Below, piece by piece: positions 7,890 to 14,322 of a stretch of DNA of 14,322 nucleotides. Below the pieces are notes generated by a model, which made no database searches, was not told the origin of the DNA, and saw only the letters and a program-made list of their open reading frames with translations. How positions within the stretch are numbered: position 1 is the first letter of the stretch; every line of letters begins with the position of its first letter. The DNA is from Gammaproteobacteria bacterium (GTDB taxonomy: Bacteria > Pseudomonadota > Gammaproteobacteria > Chromatiales > Chromatiaceae): assembly GCA_019136395.1 (NCBI GenBank), contig JAGVUH010000482.1, positions 1 to 14,322 on the forward strand, read 5' to 3'. The position numbers were made by a program, and so were the translations under genes.

Positions 7890-8295
7890 GCGGACTTTGG
7901 CGGAGACATTGCTGTTGGCCGCGAAGCGGGATGAGCAGGCGTTCCGTAAGCTTGCGGAGGATCCGACGTTGCATGACTCCCTGGCGGGCTTCCATGCCCA
8001 GCAAGCGATCGAGAAGGCCTTGAAGGCGGTGCTGGCCCAGGCGGGGATCGCGTTCCGCCGCACCCATGACATCGCGGAGCTGTTGGACCGCTTGGAGGAT
8101 TCCGGCTTACCCGCACCGCCTTACGCCGATCGCCTGGACGAACTCAATCCCTACGCGGTGGAGGTGCGCTATGGCATGATCGAGCCTACTGGATTGATCA
8201 GAACCGCAACTGCCCACTGGGTTCGGGAGGTCATCATCTGGTCCAGCACCTACGTCCAAGCTGCCCAGCGTTCCCCATCACCGGGCGAGCAATAG
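7882..8295 (+). CDS. HEPN domain protein, probable toxin partner of the MNT protein
   Basis: A 137-residue, mostly helical protein of the PF05168/COG2250 HEPN type. The signature FHAQQAIEKALKAVL (37-51) is followed by RRTHDI (59-64) and LNPYAVEVRY (88-97), the usual order in this family. Many HEPN proteins are metal-independent RNases using an R-x(4-6)-H motif. Here R107-TATA-H112 fits that spacing in the C-terminal helix, but the tyrosine of the HepT motif R-x4-H-x-Y is replaced by V114, so the AMP acceptor of HepT is missing at that place. The start ATG overlaps the MNT stop by eight bases and has a strong ribosome binding site. The tail after residue 126 is probably disordered. HEPN membership is firm. 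Toxin or RNase activity is an inference, and a non-catalytic substrate-binding role is possible. Confidence 0.88.
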   Translation: MAERTLAETLLLAAKRDEQAFRKLAEDPTLHDSLAGFHAQQAIEKALKAVLAQAGIAFRRTHDIAELLDRLEDSGLPAPPYADRLDELNPYAVEVRYGMIEPTGLIRTATAHWVREVIIWSSTYVQAAQRSPSPGEQ

Positions 8296-8326
8296 ACTAG
8301 GACACCTGGTGAGTGAGGGTGGTGGA

Positions 8327-9154
8327 ATGGCTCCTGCGGTTATCCAATATTTCGTCGATGAGGCGGGGGACCCGACGCTTTTCAATCGGAAGGGCCAACT
8401 GATTGTCGGCAATGAGGGGTGTTCCGGTTACTTCATACTCGGCAAGCTGGAGGTCGAGGAGCCGGAGGTTTTGTCTAACCAGTTCAGGTCATTGCGTCAA
8501 GAGTTAACAAACGATCCCTATTTCAAGGCTGTCCCTTCGATGCAGCCAGAGCAACGCAAGACGGCTTTCGCCTTCCATGCCAAGGATGATATCCCCGAGG
8601 TCCGCCGTGAGGTCTACCGGATCCTGTTGAATGCTAAGGTGCGGTTCTATGCCGTGATCAAGGACAAGGCCCACCTGGCGACCTATGTCCAACAACAGAA
8701 CGTACGCGAACCGGGCTATCGCTACCGGGAGAACGAACAATACGATTTGCTGGTAAAGGAACTCTTTGCCAAGCTTCACCACATGGCCGATGAGGTGCGT
8801 ATCTGCTACGCGAAGCGCGGCACCAAGACCCGTAACGCGGCCTTTCGCGCCGCACTGGAGCAGGCGGCTACGAGTTTCGCGAGCAGTTTCGGGTTCACGC
8901 ACCCTGCGACGAATGAGGTGGTATCCAGCACCCCGCTCAACTGCCCTGGCCTGCAGGCCGTGGACTACTATCTCTGGGCCTTGCAGCGCCGCTACGAGCG
9001 CCAGGAAGATCGCTTTCTGGACCTGATCTGGCCGCAGGTTGGGGAGATCCATGACCTGGATCAACTGGAGAAGGGTCGGCGCGGTGTTTTCTACTCAAAA
9101 CAAAGGCCGCTCGATCGGGCGGCCTTTGCGACGAAAAAGGGGCCAGGGGTATAG
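8327..9154 (+). CDS. DUF3800 family protein
   Basis: A 275-residue protein of unknown function whose features match DUF3800 (PF12686): YFVDEAGDP at 8-16 with D11 and D15, FHAKDD in the first half, then CYAKRGTKTRN, CPGLQAVDYYLWAL around 206-219 with D213, and IHDLD at 241-245. Conserved early and late aspartates have led to comparisons with RNase H-like folds; this is not proven and I treat it as a hint. DUF3800 genes recur in phage-related and defence-rich regions. The ATG at 8327 has GAGGG seven bases upstream. A GTG at 8309 with AGGA six bases upstream is a credible alternative, adding six residues (281 in all) and leaving 13 instead of 31 bases to the HEPN stop. The family core ends near GVFYSKQRPL; the last 12 or so residues are encoded by a terminator-like hairpin and may be a run-on tail. 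Confidence 0.85.
   Translation: MAPAVIQYFVDEAGDPTLFNRKGQLIVGNEGCSGYFILGKLEVEEPEVLSNQFRSLRQELTNDPYFKAVPSMQPEQRKTAFAFHAKDDIPEVRREVYRILLNAKVRFYAVIKDKAHLATYVQQQNVREPGYRYRENEQYDLLVKELFAKLHHMADEVRICYAKRGTKTRNAAFRAALEQAATSFASSFGFTHPATNEVVSSTPLNCPGLQAVDYYLWALQRRYERQEDRFLDLIWPQVGEIHDLDQLEKGRRGVFYSKQRPLDRAAFATKKGPGV
9102..9127. terminator. Terminator-like hairpin inside the end of the DUF3800 gene
   Basis: AAAGGCCGC (9102-9110) and GCGGCCTTT (9119-9127) form a perfect nine-base stem with an eight-base loop. On the plus strand the stem ends in only TTT. On the minus strand it is followed by TGTTTTG, so a terminator in the uvrB/lgt direction is at least as plausible, and it may work both ways. It lies about 25 bases before the DUF3800 stop codon, so on the plus strand it would cut the message before the stop. 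Confidence 0.6.
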
Positions 9155-9186
9155 GGCTTGAGGGTCGAGGCCCGCAAGCCACACGG

Positions 9187-9279
9187 CATGAAGCCGAATT
9201 TTATCCCTGGCTTGCTGAAAAGGTATGCCAACAGGCGCCGAAGATCAAGGCCGCCAGCAATCGAGGGTTCACACTCTAA
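9187..9279 (+). pseudogene. Possible coding remnant
   Basis: In one frame this stretch reads as a protein-like tail containing EAEFYPWLAEKV and ending NRGFTL before a TAA. No start codon or homologous upstream part is present. I do not recognise the family. It sits in an otherwise degenerate region and could equally be chance. Confidence 0.15.
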
Positions 9280-9297
9280 ATTGGAAATTGCCGTGAA

Positions 9298-9460
9298 ATG
9301 AACGCCCTCCTGGCCATGAAGCTCCCCCGCCGGTCCCGCTTATGCCTGGGCTCTTGGACCTTCTTGCTGGCCTTCCTCCTGTCTTGCCCCCCGATACTGG
9401 CGGCGACCGATGATGCCAGTGCCACGGACTGGGCGGCGAAACGGGTCGAGGTGGAGCAAA
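9298..9460 (+). pseudogene. N-terminal relic of an exported protein
   Basis: From ATG 9298 (or 9316) the frame encodes a clear signal-peptide-like start: KLPRRSR, a hydrophobic stretch LGSWTFLLAFLLS, and an ALA-type cleavage region PPILAATDDAS. About 55 residues appear natural. The frame then runs without a break to 9594, but from about 9461 the translation becomes arginine- and glutamine-rich nonsense, while another frame there encodes a pirin tail. I read it as the 5' relic of a secreted-protein gene joined to an unrelated fragment. No good ribosome binding site is visible. A short genuine exported peptide ending at 9594 cannot be excluded. Confidence 0.4.
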
Positions 9461-9562
9461 GGCATCGTGGGTCACGGCCCCTTCGTCATGAATACCCGGC
9501 AGGAGATCAGCCAGGCGATACACGACTACAACAGCGGCAAGTTCGGGCGGATCGCCCATTAG
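9461..9562 (+). pseudogene. C-terminal relic of a pirin-family gene
   Basis: In the frame beginning at 9461 the 33 residues before the TAG at 9560 carry the closing motif of pirins: GHGPFVMNTRQEISQAI, then DYNSGKFGRIAH (the family typically has YGPFVMNTREEI...DY..G.FG). Pirins are cupin proteins of about 230-290 residues, so only the last tenth or so remains. There is no start codon and no cupin core upstream. It is out of frame with the signal-peptide relic next to it, which marks this as debris of a past deletion or insertion between the operon and uvrB. Confidence 0.65.
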
Positions 9563-9717
9563 CAGAGACCAGACGCCAACCAGGGCTGGCATGAATAGCG
9601 GGTGTTGGCCAACGCAAACGCCGCCGTGAGGCGCTGAGCGACCAGTCGGGCAGCCCCTCGTTCATGACTCGGCCTCTCTGGCGTTGCTTTCCCTCGTAAC
9701 CAAGCCCCGCCGGTTCT
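9563..9717. other. Non-coding gap downstream of uvrB
   Basis: No convincing gene on either strand. A ten-base palindrome GTTGGCCAAC lies at 9604-9613. I see no hairpin with a T-run that would be a clear terminator for uvrB, which ends at 9718. The nearest T-tailed hairpin in that direction is at 9102-9127. Confidence 0.5.
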
Positions 9718-11736
9718 TCACGCCGCCAGTCCCTTGGTCTGCAACTCCTTGATCTTGTCTCGTACCGCCGCCGCCTTCTCGAACTCCAGGTCCTTGGCGT
9801 ACTGGTACATCTCCTTCTCCAGGGCCTTGATCTTGCGCGCCATCTGCGCCGGGGTCAGGCCGGCGTACTCGGTGGTCTCCTCCGCCACCCGGGCGTATTC
9901 CTTGGCCGATTTGGGCCCGCCGGGGATGCTGGCCTCCATGATGTCAGCGATGGCCTTGCGGATGGTCTGGGGGGTGATGCCGTGGTCGGCGTTGAACTGG
10001 ACCTGCTTGGCGCGGCGGCGCTCGGTCTCGCCGATGGCCCGTTCCATGGAGCCGGTGATGGTGTCGGCGTAGAGGATGGCCTTGCCGTTGGCGTTGCGGG
10101 CGGCGCGGCCGATGGTCTGGATCAGGGAGCCTTCGGAGCGCAGGAAGCCCTCCTTGTCGGCGTCGAGGATGGCCACCAGGGAGACCTCGGGCATGTCCAG
10201 GCCCTCGCGCAGCAGGTTGATACCCACCAGGACATCAAACTCCCCCAGGCGCAGGTCGCGAATGATCTCCACTCGCTCGACGGTGTCGATGTCCGAATGC
10301 AGGTAGCGCACCCGTACGCCGTGATCGCGGAAGTAGTCCGTCAGGTCCTCCGCCATGCGCTTGGTCAGGGTGGTGACCAGGATGCGCTCGTCGCGCTGCA
10401 CCCGCAGGTGGATCTCCGACATCAGGTCATCGACCTGGTGCAGGGCCGGGCGCACCTCCACCGCCGGGTCCACCAGCCCGGTGGGCCGCACCACTTGCTC
10501 GACGATGGCGCCGGAGTGGCGGATCTCGTAGTCGCGGGGGGTGGCGGAGACGTAGATGGTCTGGGGCTGGCGCGCTTGGAACTCCTCGAAGCGCAGGGGC
10601 CGGTTGTCCAGGGCCGAGGGCAGGCGGAAACCGTACTCCACCAGGTTCTCCTTGCGCGAGCGGTCGCCCTTGTACATGCCGCCGAGCTGGGGCACGGTGA
10701 CATGGCTCTCGTCGATGATGACCAGGGCATCGTCGGGCAGGTAGTCGTAGAGGGTCGGGGGCGGTTCGCCCGCGTTGCGCCCGGAGAGGTAGCGGGAGTA
10801 GTTCTCGATGCCGGAGCAGTAGCCCACCTCCACCATCATCTCCAGGTCGAAGAGGGTACGCTGCTCCAGGCGCTGGGCCTCCACCAGCTTGTCGTTCGCC
10901 CGCAGCCAGGCCAGCCGGTCCTTGAGTTCGACCTTGATCTGGTCCACCGCCGCCAGCACCACCTCCCGCGGGGTGGCGTAGTGGGTCTTGGGGTAAACGG
11001 TGTAGCGGGCGACCTTGCGCAGCACCTCGCCGGTGAGGGGGTCGAAAACCGCCAGGGACTCGATCTCGTCGTCGAACAGGGTGACGCGCAGGGCCTCCTC
11101 GTCCGACTCCGCCGGGTGGATGTCGATGACGTCGCCGCGCACGCGGAAGGTGCCGCGGTACAGCTCCACCTCATTGCGCTTGTACTGGAGGTCCGCCAGG
11201 CGGCGCAGGATGGCGCGCTGATCCACCGGCTCGCCACGGCTCAGGTGCAGGACCATGCTCATATAGGCGTCCGGGTCGCCCAGGCCGTAGATGGAGGAGA
11301 CGGTGGCGACGATGATGACGTCGGACCGCTCCAGGATGGCCTTGGTGGCCGAGAGGCGCATCTGCTCGATGTGCTCGTTGATGGAGGCGTCCTTCTCGAT
11401 GTAGGTGTCAGAGGCGGGGACATAGGCCTCCGGCTGGTAGTAATCGTAATAGGAGACGAAGTACTCCACCGCGTTGCGCGGGAAGAAGTCGCGCATTTCA
11501 CCGTAGAGCTGGGCGGCCAAAGTCTTGTTCGGGGCCAGGATCAGGGCCGGGCGTTGCAGTTCCTGGATGACGTTGGCGACGGTGAAGGTCTTGCCCGAGC
11601 CCGTCACCCCCAGCAGGGTCATGCCCGCCTCACCGTCCCGCAGCCCCTCCACCAGGCGGCGGATGGCCGCCGGCTGATCGCCGGCGGGGCTGAAGGGGGA
11701 AACCAGTTCAAAGGGCTTGTCGGCGGTTTGATTCAT
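9718..11736 (-). CDS. uvrB: UvrABC excision repair subunit B
   Basis: Damage-verification helicase of nucleotide excision repair. It is loaded by UvrA, opens DNA at the lesion and recruits UvrC. At 672 residues it has the normal family length. Seen directly: Walker A GVTGSGKT (43-50), the beta-hairpin region [12 protein letters not shown] around 96-107 that is inserted between strands, DESH (342-345), YVSATP (motif III), LHSDID and [12 protein letters not shown] (motifs IV-V), QTIGRAAR (540-547, motif VI), and a C-terminal UVR domain ([11 protein letters not shown] ... [17 protein letters not shown]) that binds UvrC. The ATG at 11736 gives the standard N-terminus; no strong ribosome binding site precedes it. 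It is transcribed divergently from the aminotransferase. I see no CTGT-N8-ACAG LexA box in the 195-base gap, although E. coli uvrB is SOS-regulated. Confidence 0.98.
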   Translation of the reverse strand: MNQTADKPFELVSPFSPAGDQPAAIRRLVEGLRDGEAGMTLLGVTGSGKTFTVANVIQELQRPALILAPNKTLAAQLYGEMRDFFPRNAVEYFVSYYDYYQPEAYVPASDTYIEKDASINEHIEQMRLSATKAILERSDVIIVATVSSIYGLGDPDAYMSMVLHLSRGEPVDQRAILRRLADLQYKRNEVELYRGTFRVRGDVIDIHPAESDEEALRVTLFDDEIESLAVFDPLTGEVLRKVARYTVYPKTHYATPREVVLAAVDQIKVELKDRLAWLRANDKLVEAQRLEQRTLFDLEMMVEVGYCSGIENYSRYLSGRNAGEPPPTLYDYLPDDALVIIDESHVTVPQLGGMYKGDRSRKENLVEYGFRLPSALDNRPLRFEEFQARQPQTIYVSATPRDYEIRHSGAIVEQVVRPTGLVDPAVEVRPALHQVDDLMSEIHLRVQRDERILVTTLTKRMAEDLTDYFRDHGVRVRYLHSDIDTVERVEIIRDLRLGEFDVLVGINLLREGLDMPEVSLVAILDADKEGFLRSEGSLIQTIGRAARNANGKAILYADTITGSMERAIGETERRRAKQVQFNADHGITPQTIRKAIADIMEASIPGGPKSAKEYARVAEETTEYAGLTPAQMARKIKALEKEMYQYAKDLEFEKAAAVRDKIKELQTKGLAA

Positions 11737-11772
11737 CGGGAGGGATCAGGGGGCTGGAGGATTCAGGGTGGC

Positions 11773-11786
11773 GCGGATGAATCCGC
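11773..11786. repeat. Palindrome between divergent uvrB and aspartate aminotransferase genes
   Basis: GCGGAT and ATCCGC flank a GA dinucleotide, making a 14-base near-palindrome 37 bases upstream of the uvrB start and about 145 bases upstream of the aminotransferase start. The two-base centre is too short for a good RNA hairpin, so a dimeric regulator site would be the more natural reading. Function is unproven. Confidence 0.3.
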
Positions 11787-11931
11787 AATCCCCCCATGCC
11801 GGAAAAGGCGCAATTGGCTATTATTGGGAGCCCCGCCCGCGATTGCCAGGGCGCCGCCTCTTCACCACTGGCCCAACCGCCGATCACGTCCGCCGATCAT
11901 AGAACCGACTTCAGCCCCGAGAACAGGACCG

Positions 11932-13116
11932 ATGAGCAGCAAACTTTCCGCCCGTGTACTAGCCGTCAAGCCTTCGGCGACCCTCGCCATCACCGCCCGC
12001 GCCAAGGCCCTGCGCGCCGCCGGCAAGGACGTGGTCGGCCTGGGCGCCGGCGAACCGGACTTCGACACCCCTGACCACATCAAGGATGCGGCCATCAAGG
12101 CCATCAACGATGGCTTCACCAAGTACACTGCCGTGGAAGGTACCCCGGAACTGCGCCGCGCCATTGTCGATAAGTTCAAGCGCGAGAACGGCTTCGACTA
12201 TACCGCCGAGCAGATCCTGGTCTCCTGTGGCGGCAAACAGAGCTTCTACAACCTGGCCCAGGCCATCCTCGACCCGGGTGACGAGGTCATCATCCCCGCC
12301 CCCTACTGGGTGTCCTATCCGGACATGTCCATCCTCGCCGGCGGCGTGCCGGTCATCGTCGACGCCGGGGCCGACCAGAGCTTCAAGATCACCCCCGCCC
12401 AGCTTGAGGCGGCCATCACCCCGCGCACCGGGCTCTTCGTCATCAACAGCCCCTCCAACCCCACCGGCATGTCCTACAGCGGCGAGGAACTGGCCGCCCT
12501 CGGCGAGGTGCTGCGCCGTCATCCCCAGGTGGTCATAGCCACCGACGACATGTACGAGCACATCCGCTGGAGCAGCGAGCCCTTCGTCAACATCCTCAAC
12601 GTCTGCCCGGACCTGGCCCCCCGCACCCTGGTCCTTAATGGTGTCTCCAAGGCCTACTCCATGACTGGCTGGCGTATCGGTTACGCCGCCGGCCCCGCCG
12701 ATATCATCAAGGCCATGAAGAAGATCCAGGGGCAGAGCACCTCCAACCCTACCTCCATCTCTCAGGTCGCCGCCCAGGCCGCCCTGGAAGGCCCCCAGGA
12801 CTGCATCGCCATCATGGGCGCTGCCTTTAAGGAGCGCCATGACTATGTCGTGAACCGCCTCAATGGCATGGCCGGCATCGAGTGCCTGCCCACCGATGGC
12901 ACCTTCTACGTCTTCCCCAAGGTCCAGGGCCTGATCGACGCCATCGATGGCGTCAAGGACGACCTGGAACTGGCGGAATACCTGATTGAGCAGGCCGGCG
13001 TCGCCCTGGTCCCCGGCTCGGCCTTTGGCCTCGGCGGCCACGTGCGCATCTCCATCGCCACCAGCATGGCCAACCTGGAAAAGGCCCTGGACCGTATCGC
13101 CGGCGTCGCCGGTTGA
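11932..13116 (+). CDS. aspC: Class I pyridoxal-phosphate aspartate aminotransferase
   Basis: Cytosolic enzyme exchanging the amino group between aspartate and 2-oxoglutarate to give oxaloacetate and glutamate. 394 residues, normal for subgroup I-beta. Visible landmarks: GLGAGEPDFDTP near the N-terminus, YTAVEGTPELR, NPTG at 176-179 (N176 contacts the cofactor), D205-D206-M207-Y208 (cofactor-ring contacts), SKAYSMTGWR at 239-248 with the Schiff-base lysine K240, and GHVRISIA with R372 binding the substrate carboxylate. The ATG at 11932 matches the family N-terminus; AGGA at 11925-11928 is closer to it than usual. The frame is open far upstream through the antisense of uvrB, but that extension is meaningless. 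Broad-specificity members also accept prephenate or aromatic acids, so the exact substrate is less certain than the family. Confidence 0.94.
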   Translation: MSSKLSARVLAVKPSATLAITARAKALRAAGKDVVGLGAGEPDFDTPDHIKDAAIKAINDGFTKYTAVEGTPELRRAIVDKFKRENGFDYTAEQILVSCGGKQSFYNLAQAILDPGDEVIIPAPYWVSYPDMSILAGGVPVIVDAGADQSFKITPAQLEAAITPRTGLFVINSPSNPTGMSYSGEELAALGEVLRRHPQVVIATDDMYEHIRWSSEPFVNILNVCPDLAPRTLVLNGVSKAYSMTGWRIGYAAGPADIIKAMKKIQGQSTSNPTSISQVAAQAALEGPQDCIAIMGAAFKERHDYVVNRLNGMAGIECLPTDGTFYVFPKVQGLIDAIDGVKDDLELAEYLIEQAGVALVPGSAFGLGGHVRISIATSMANLEKALDRIAGVAG

Positions 13117-13155
13117 TCCGGAGGTAGTAAGAGACAGGGAGAGTGCGGATGGTCG

Positions 13156-13173
13156 CCCAGGGAATTCCCTGGG
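13156..13173. repeat. Perfect 18-base palindrome after the aminotransferase gene
   Basis: CCCAGGGAATTCCCTGGG is a perfect palindrome, 40 bases after the aminotransferase stop. As RNA it would form a seven-base GC-rich stem with an AATT loop, but no T-run follows, so it would be a weak intrinsic terminator at best. It could also be a protein-binding site or an mRNA-stabilising hairpin. Confidence 0.55.
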
Positions 13174-13272
13174 GCCCGCGCCGCGCGCTCTCTAGCTCCA
13201 TACCTTGGGCATGTGGCTTGGATCTTCCCCTGGCCTCGATTTGGGCCTTGGGGGCGAAACGAGACCTTAGGC

Positions 13273-13301
13273 TTGACGCGACAAGCCGGGGTGACTAGAC
13301 T
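13273..13301 (+). promoter_or_regulatory. Sigma-70 promoter of the tRNA-Asn gene
   Basis: TTGACG (13273-13278, five of six) and TAGACT (13296-13301, four of six) are separated by exactly 17 bases. The predicted transcription start near 13308 is about ten bases before the mature tRNA 5' end, typical for a single tRNA gene. Confidence 0.75.
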
Positions 13302-13317
13302 TTCTCGCTTCAACAGA

Positions 13318-13393
13318 TCCCCGGTAGCTCAGTCGGTAGAGCGGATGACTGTTAATCATTAGGTCCGTGGTTCGAGTCCACGCCGGGGAGCCA
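13318..13393 (+). tRNA. tRNA-Asn (GTT)
   Basis: A complete 76-base cloverleaf. The acceptor stem TCCCCGG (13318-13324) pairs with CCGGGGA (13383-13389). The D stem is GCTC/GAGC. The anticodon stem GATGA/TCATT has one G-T pair, with anticodon GTT at 13351-13353 preceded by T. The T arm contains GTTCGAGTC. Discriminator G13390 is followed by an encoded CCA (13391-13393). The T33 and G34-T35-T36 arrangement gives asparagine (AAC/AAU). It has its own promoter and terminator, so it is a single-gene transcription unit. Confidence 0.99.
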
Positions 13394-13399
13394 AAAATC

Positions 13400-13437
13400 A
13401 AAGGGTTAGGTCGTAAGGCCTAGCCCTTTTGTGTTTT
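13400..13437 (+). terminator. Rho-independent terminator of tRNA-Asn
   Basis: AAAGGGTTAGG (13400-13410) pairs with CCTAGCCCTTT (13419-13429) through eleven base pairs including one G-T, around an eight-base loop, followed by TGTGTTTT. It starts seven bases after the encoded CCA. Confidence 0.88.
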
Positions 13438-13651
13438 AAAGCCTTTTGGTTGCGGTTCTGTTGCAATGAGGCACGGGCTAGGGTCCTGAGAAGCTCCGCA
13501 ACATTGCTGAATGGTCCTCGGCAATTGCTAGATTGAGACTATTCAGACGGCATTTAATTCAGATACTAGGGTAGCAAGGCGGCGAGACTTATGTGTGGAT
13601 TTTGGGTCCGCCCCTGGCCGTGGACAGGATTTAACCGCAGGGCATTCGATC
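13438..13651. other. Gap between tRNA terminator and AarF-family kinase
   Basis: No gene recognised. The stretch around 13505-13580 is more AT-rich than its surroundings and may hold the promoter of the kinase gene. TTGAGA at 13533 and TTTAAT at 13553 resemble promoter elements but are only 14 bases apart, so I do not call them. No copy of the tRNA 3' end is visible here. Confidence 0.4.
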
Positions 13652-14322
13652 ATGGGTGATTTTGCAACGACCACCGGCCTCCCGGTCCCCGGCAAGCGCT
13701 TGAGCCGACTCTGGCATCTCGGTCGCGCGACGACTGATCTGGCGGTCGGGGTCGGTATCAGCGGGCTGATGGAATTGGCGCGCAACCGCAACGGGGATCA
13801 AATCAGCCGCATCCGGCTCTCACCCGCGCATACCCAACGCTTCACCGAGCGGCTGGCCACCATGCGGGGGGCGGTGATGAAGATGGGTCAGCTCATGTCC
13901 ATGGACGGTACCGACCTCTTCACCCCGGAGGCGGCGGAGATCATGGCCAGCCTGCGCGATCGCGCCCAGCCCATGCCGATCGGGCAGTTGAACCAGGTCT
14001 TGTCCGCTGAACTGGGCAACGACTGGGATCGCCGCTTCCGGCGCTTTGAGTTCACCCCCCTGGCCGCGGCCTCGATCGGGCAGGTCCACCGGGCCGAAAC
14101 CCGGGATGGCCGGCAGCTGGCGATCAAGATCCAGTTCCCCGGCGTGCGGGAAAGTATCGACAGCGACCTCGACAATCTGTCCTTCCTTGGCAGGACGCTC
14201 GGCCTGGTCCCCAAGGGGCTCGACATCGGTCCCATCCTGGAGGAGGCGCGGCGTCAGCTTCACCGCGAGGCGGACTACCAGGCCGAGGCCGCCTCCCTGG
14301 AGCGCTATGCCGCGCGGCTCGA
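13652..14322 (+). CDS. ABC1/AarF (UbiB-like) family atypical kinase, N-terminal part
   Basis: Protein-kinase-like family linked to coenzyme Q metabolism and lipid-related functions; most bacterial members act as ATPases and few have known targets. The 223 residues present contain the family signature: KMGQ at 77-80 (the KxGQ motif that shields the active site), the alanine-rich nucleotide loop AAASIGQVHRA at 138-148 replacing the glycine-rich loop of normal kinases, and the ATP-binding lysine in AIKIQFPGV (K159). The catalytic loop and DFG-type motif lie beyond the window. The ATG at 13652 has only a weak CAGGG upstream, and the frame is open a little further 5', so the start is provisional. 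Lack of the C-terminal half prevents telling UbiB proper from the soluble ABC1 proteins. The short N-terminal region fits the latter. Confidence 0.9.
   Translation, partial: MGDFATTTGLPVPGKRLSRLWHLGRATTDLAVGVGISGLMELARNRNGDQISRIRLSPAHTQRFTERLATMRGAVMKMGQLMSMDGTDLFTPEAAEIMASLRDRAQPMPIGQLNQVLSAELGNDWDRRFRRFEFTPLAAASIGQVHRAETRDGRQLAIKIQFPGVRESIDSDLDNLSFLGRTLGLVPKGLDIGPILEEARRQLHREADYQAEAASLERYAARL

Noticed and set aside
9982..11931. Long plus-strand open frame running opposite uvrB and into the aminotransferase gene, suggesting a fusion protein.
   Set aside because: The upstream part is the antisense of uvrB and reads as valine/glycine/histidine-rich nonsense. The aminotransferase has its own normal start at 11932.
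13318..13393. tRNA-Asn as the attachment site of an integrated element.
   Set aside because: tRNA-Asn genes are frequent integration sites, but I found no second copy of its 3' end and no integrase in the window, and the accessory block lies on the far side of uvrB.
13542..13551. Exact match to the Neisseria DNA uptake 10-mer (reverse complement of GCCGTCTGAA).
   Set aside because: Only one copy was seen in the window and the flanking genes do not look neisserial; a chance match is the simplest reading.
13533..13558. Promoter for the AarF-family kinase (TTGAGA and TTTAAT).
   Set aside because: The two hexamers are only 14 bases apart, too close for a normal sigma-70 promoter.

Overview
The window looks like a GC-rich (about 60-67% over most lines) gammaproteobacterial chromosome, possibly a purple-sulfur-type (Chromatiaceae-like) relative. 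That placement rests on base composition and on how the core proteins read by eye, not on any search. Core genes frame the window: a partial lgt at the left edge (minus strand), then uvrB (minus), a class I aspartate aminotransferase (plus), a tRNA-Asn with promoter and terminator (plus), and the start of an ABC1/AarF-family kinase (plus) running off the right edge.

Between lgt and uvrB lies an accessory block (about 785-9717). It holds five co-directional, tightly packed genes: a helicase with an N-terminal phospholipase-D-like module (976-4125); a large N6-adenine methyltransferase with a Type ISP-like specificity region (4130-7564); a minimal nucleotidyltransferase (7578-7889); a HEPN protein (7882-8295); and a DUF3800 protein (8327-9154, or from GTG 8309). 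Spacings are 4 bp, 13 bp, an 8-bp overlap, and 13 or 31 bp, so the block reads as one operon. A terminator-like hairpin sits in the last codons of the DUF3800 gene. Downstream, 9155-9717 is a small gene graveyard that includes the recognisable tail of a pirin.

The likely theme is anti-phage defence or epigenetic restriction. The methyltransferase would mark host DNA. The PLD-helicase would translocate on and attack unmarked DNA. The nucleotidyltransferase/HEPN pair resembles a toxin-antitoxin of the MNT/HEPN class and could be a back-up effector or an addiction module. DUF3800 proteins are uncharacterised. The parts are known families. The five-gene combination is the most interesting feature here, and whether it acts as one system is inference.

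The methyltransferase gene is a mosaic: its middle, covering catalytic motif IV and the putative target recognition region, is much richer in A+T than both ends. This suggests that the specificity domain was exchanged by recombination.
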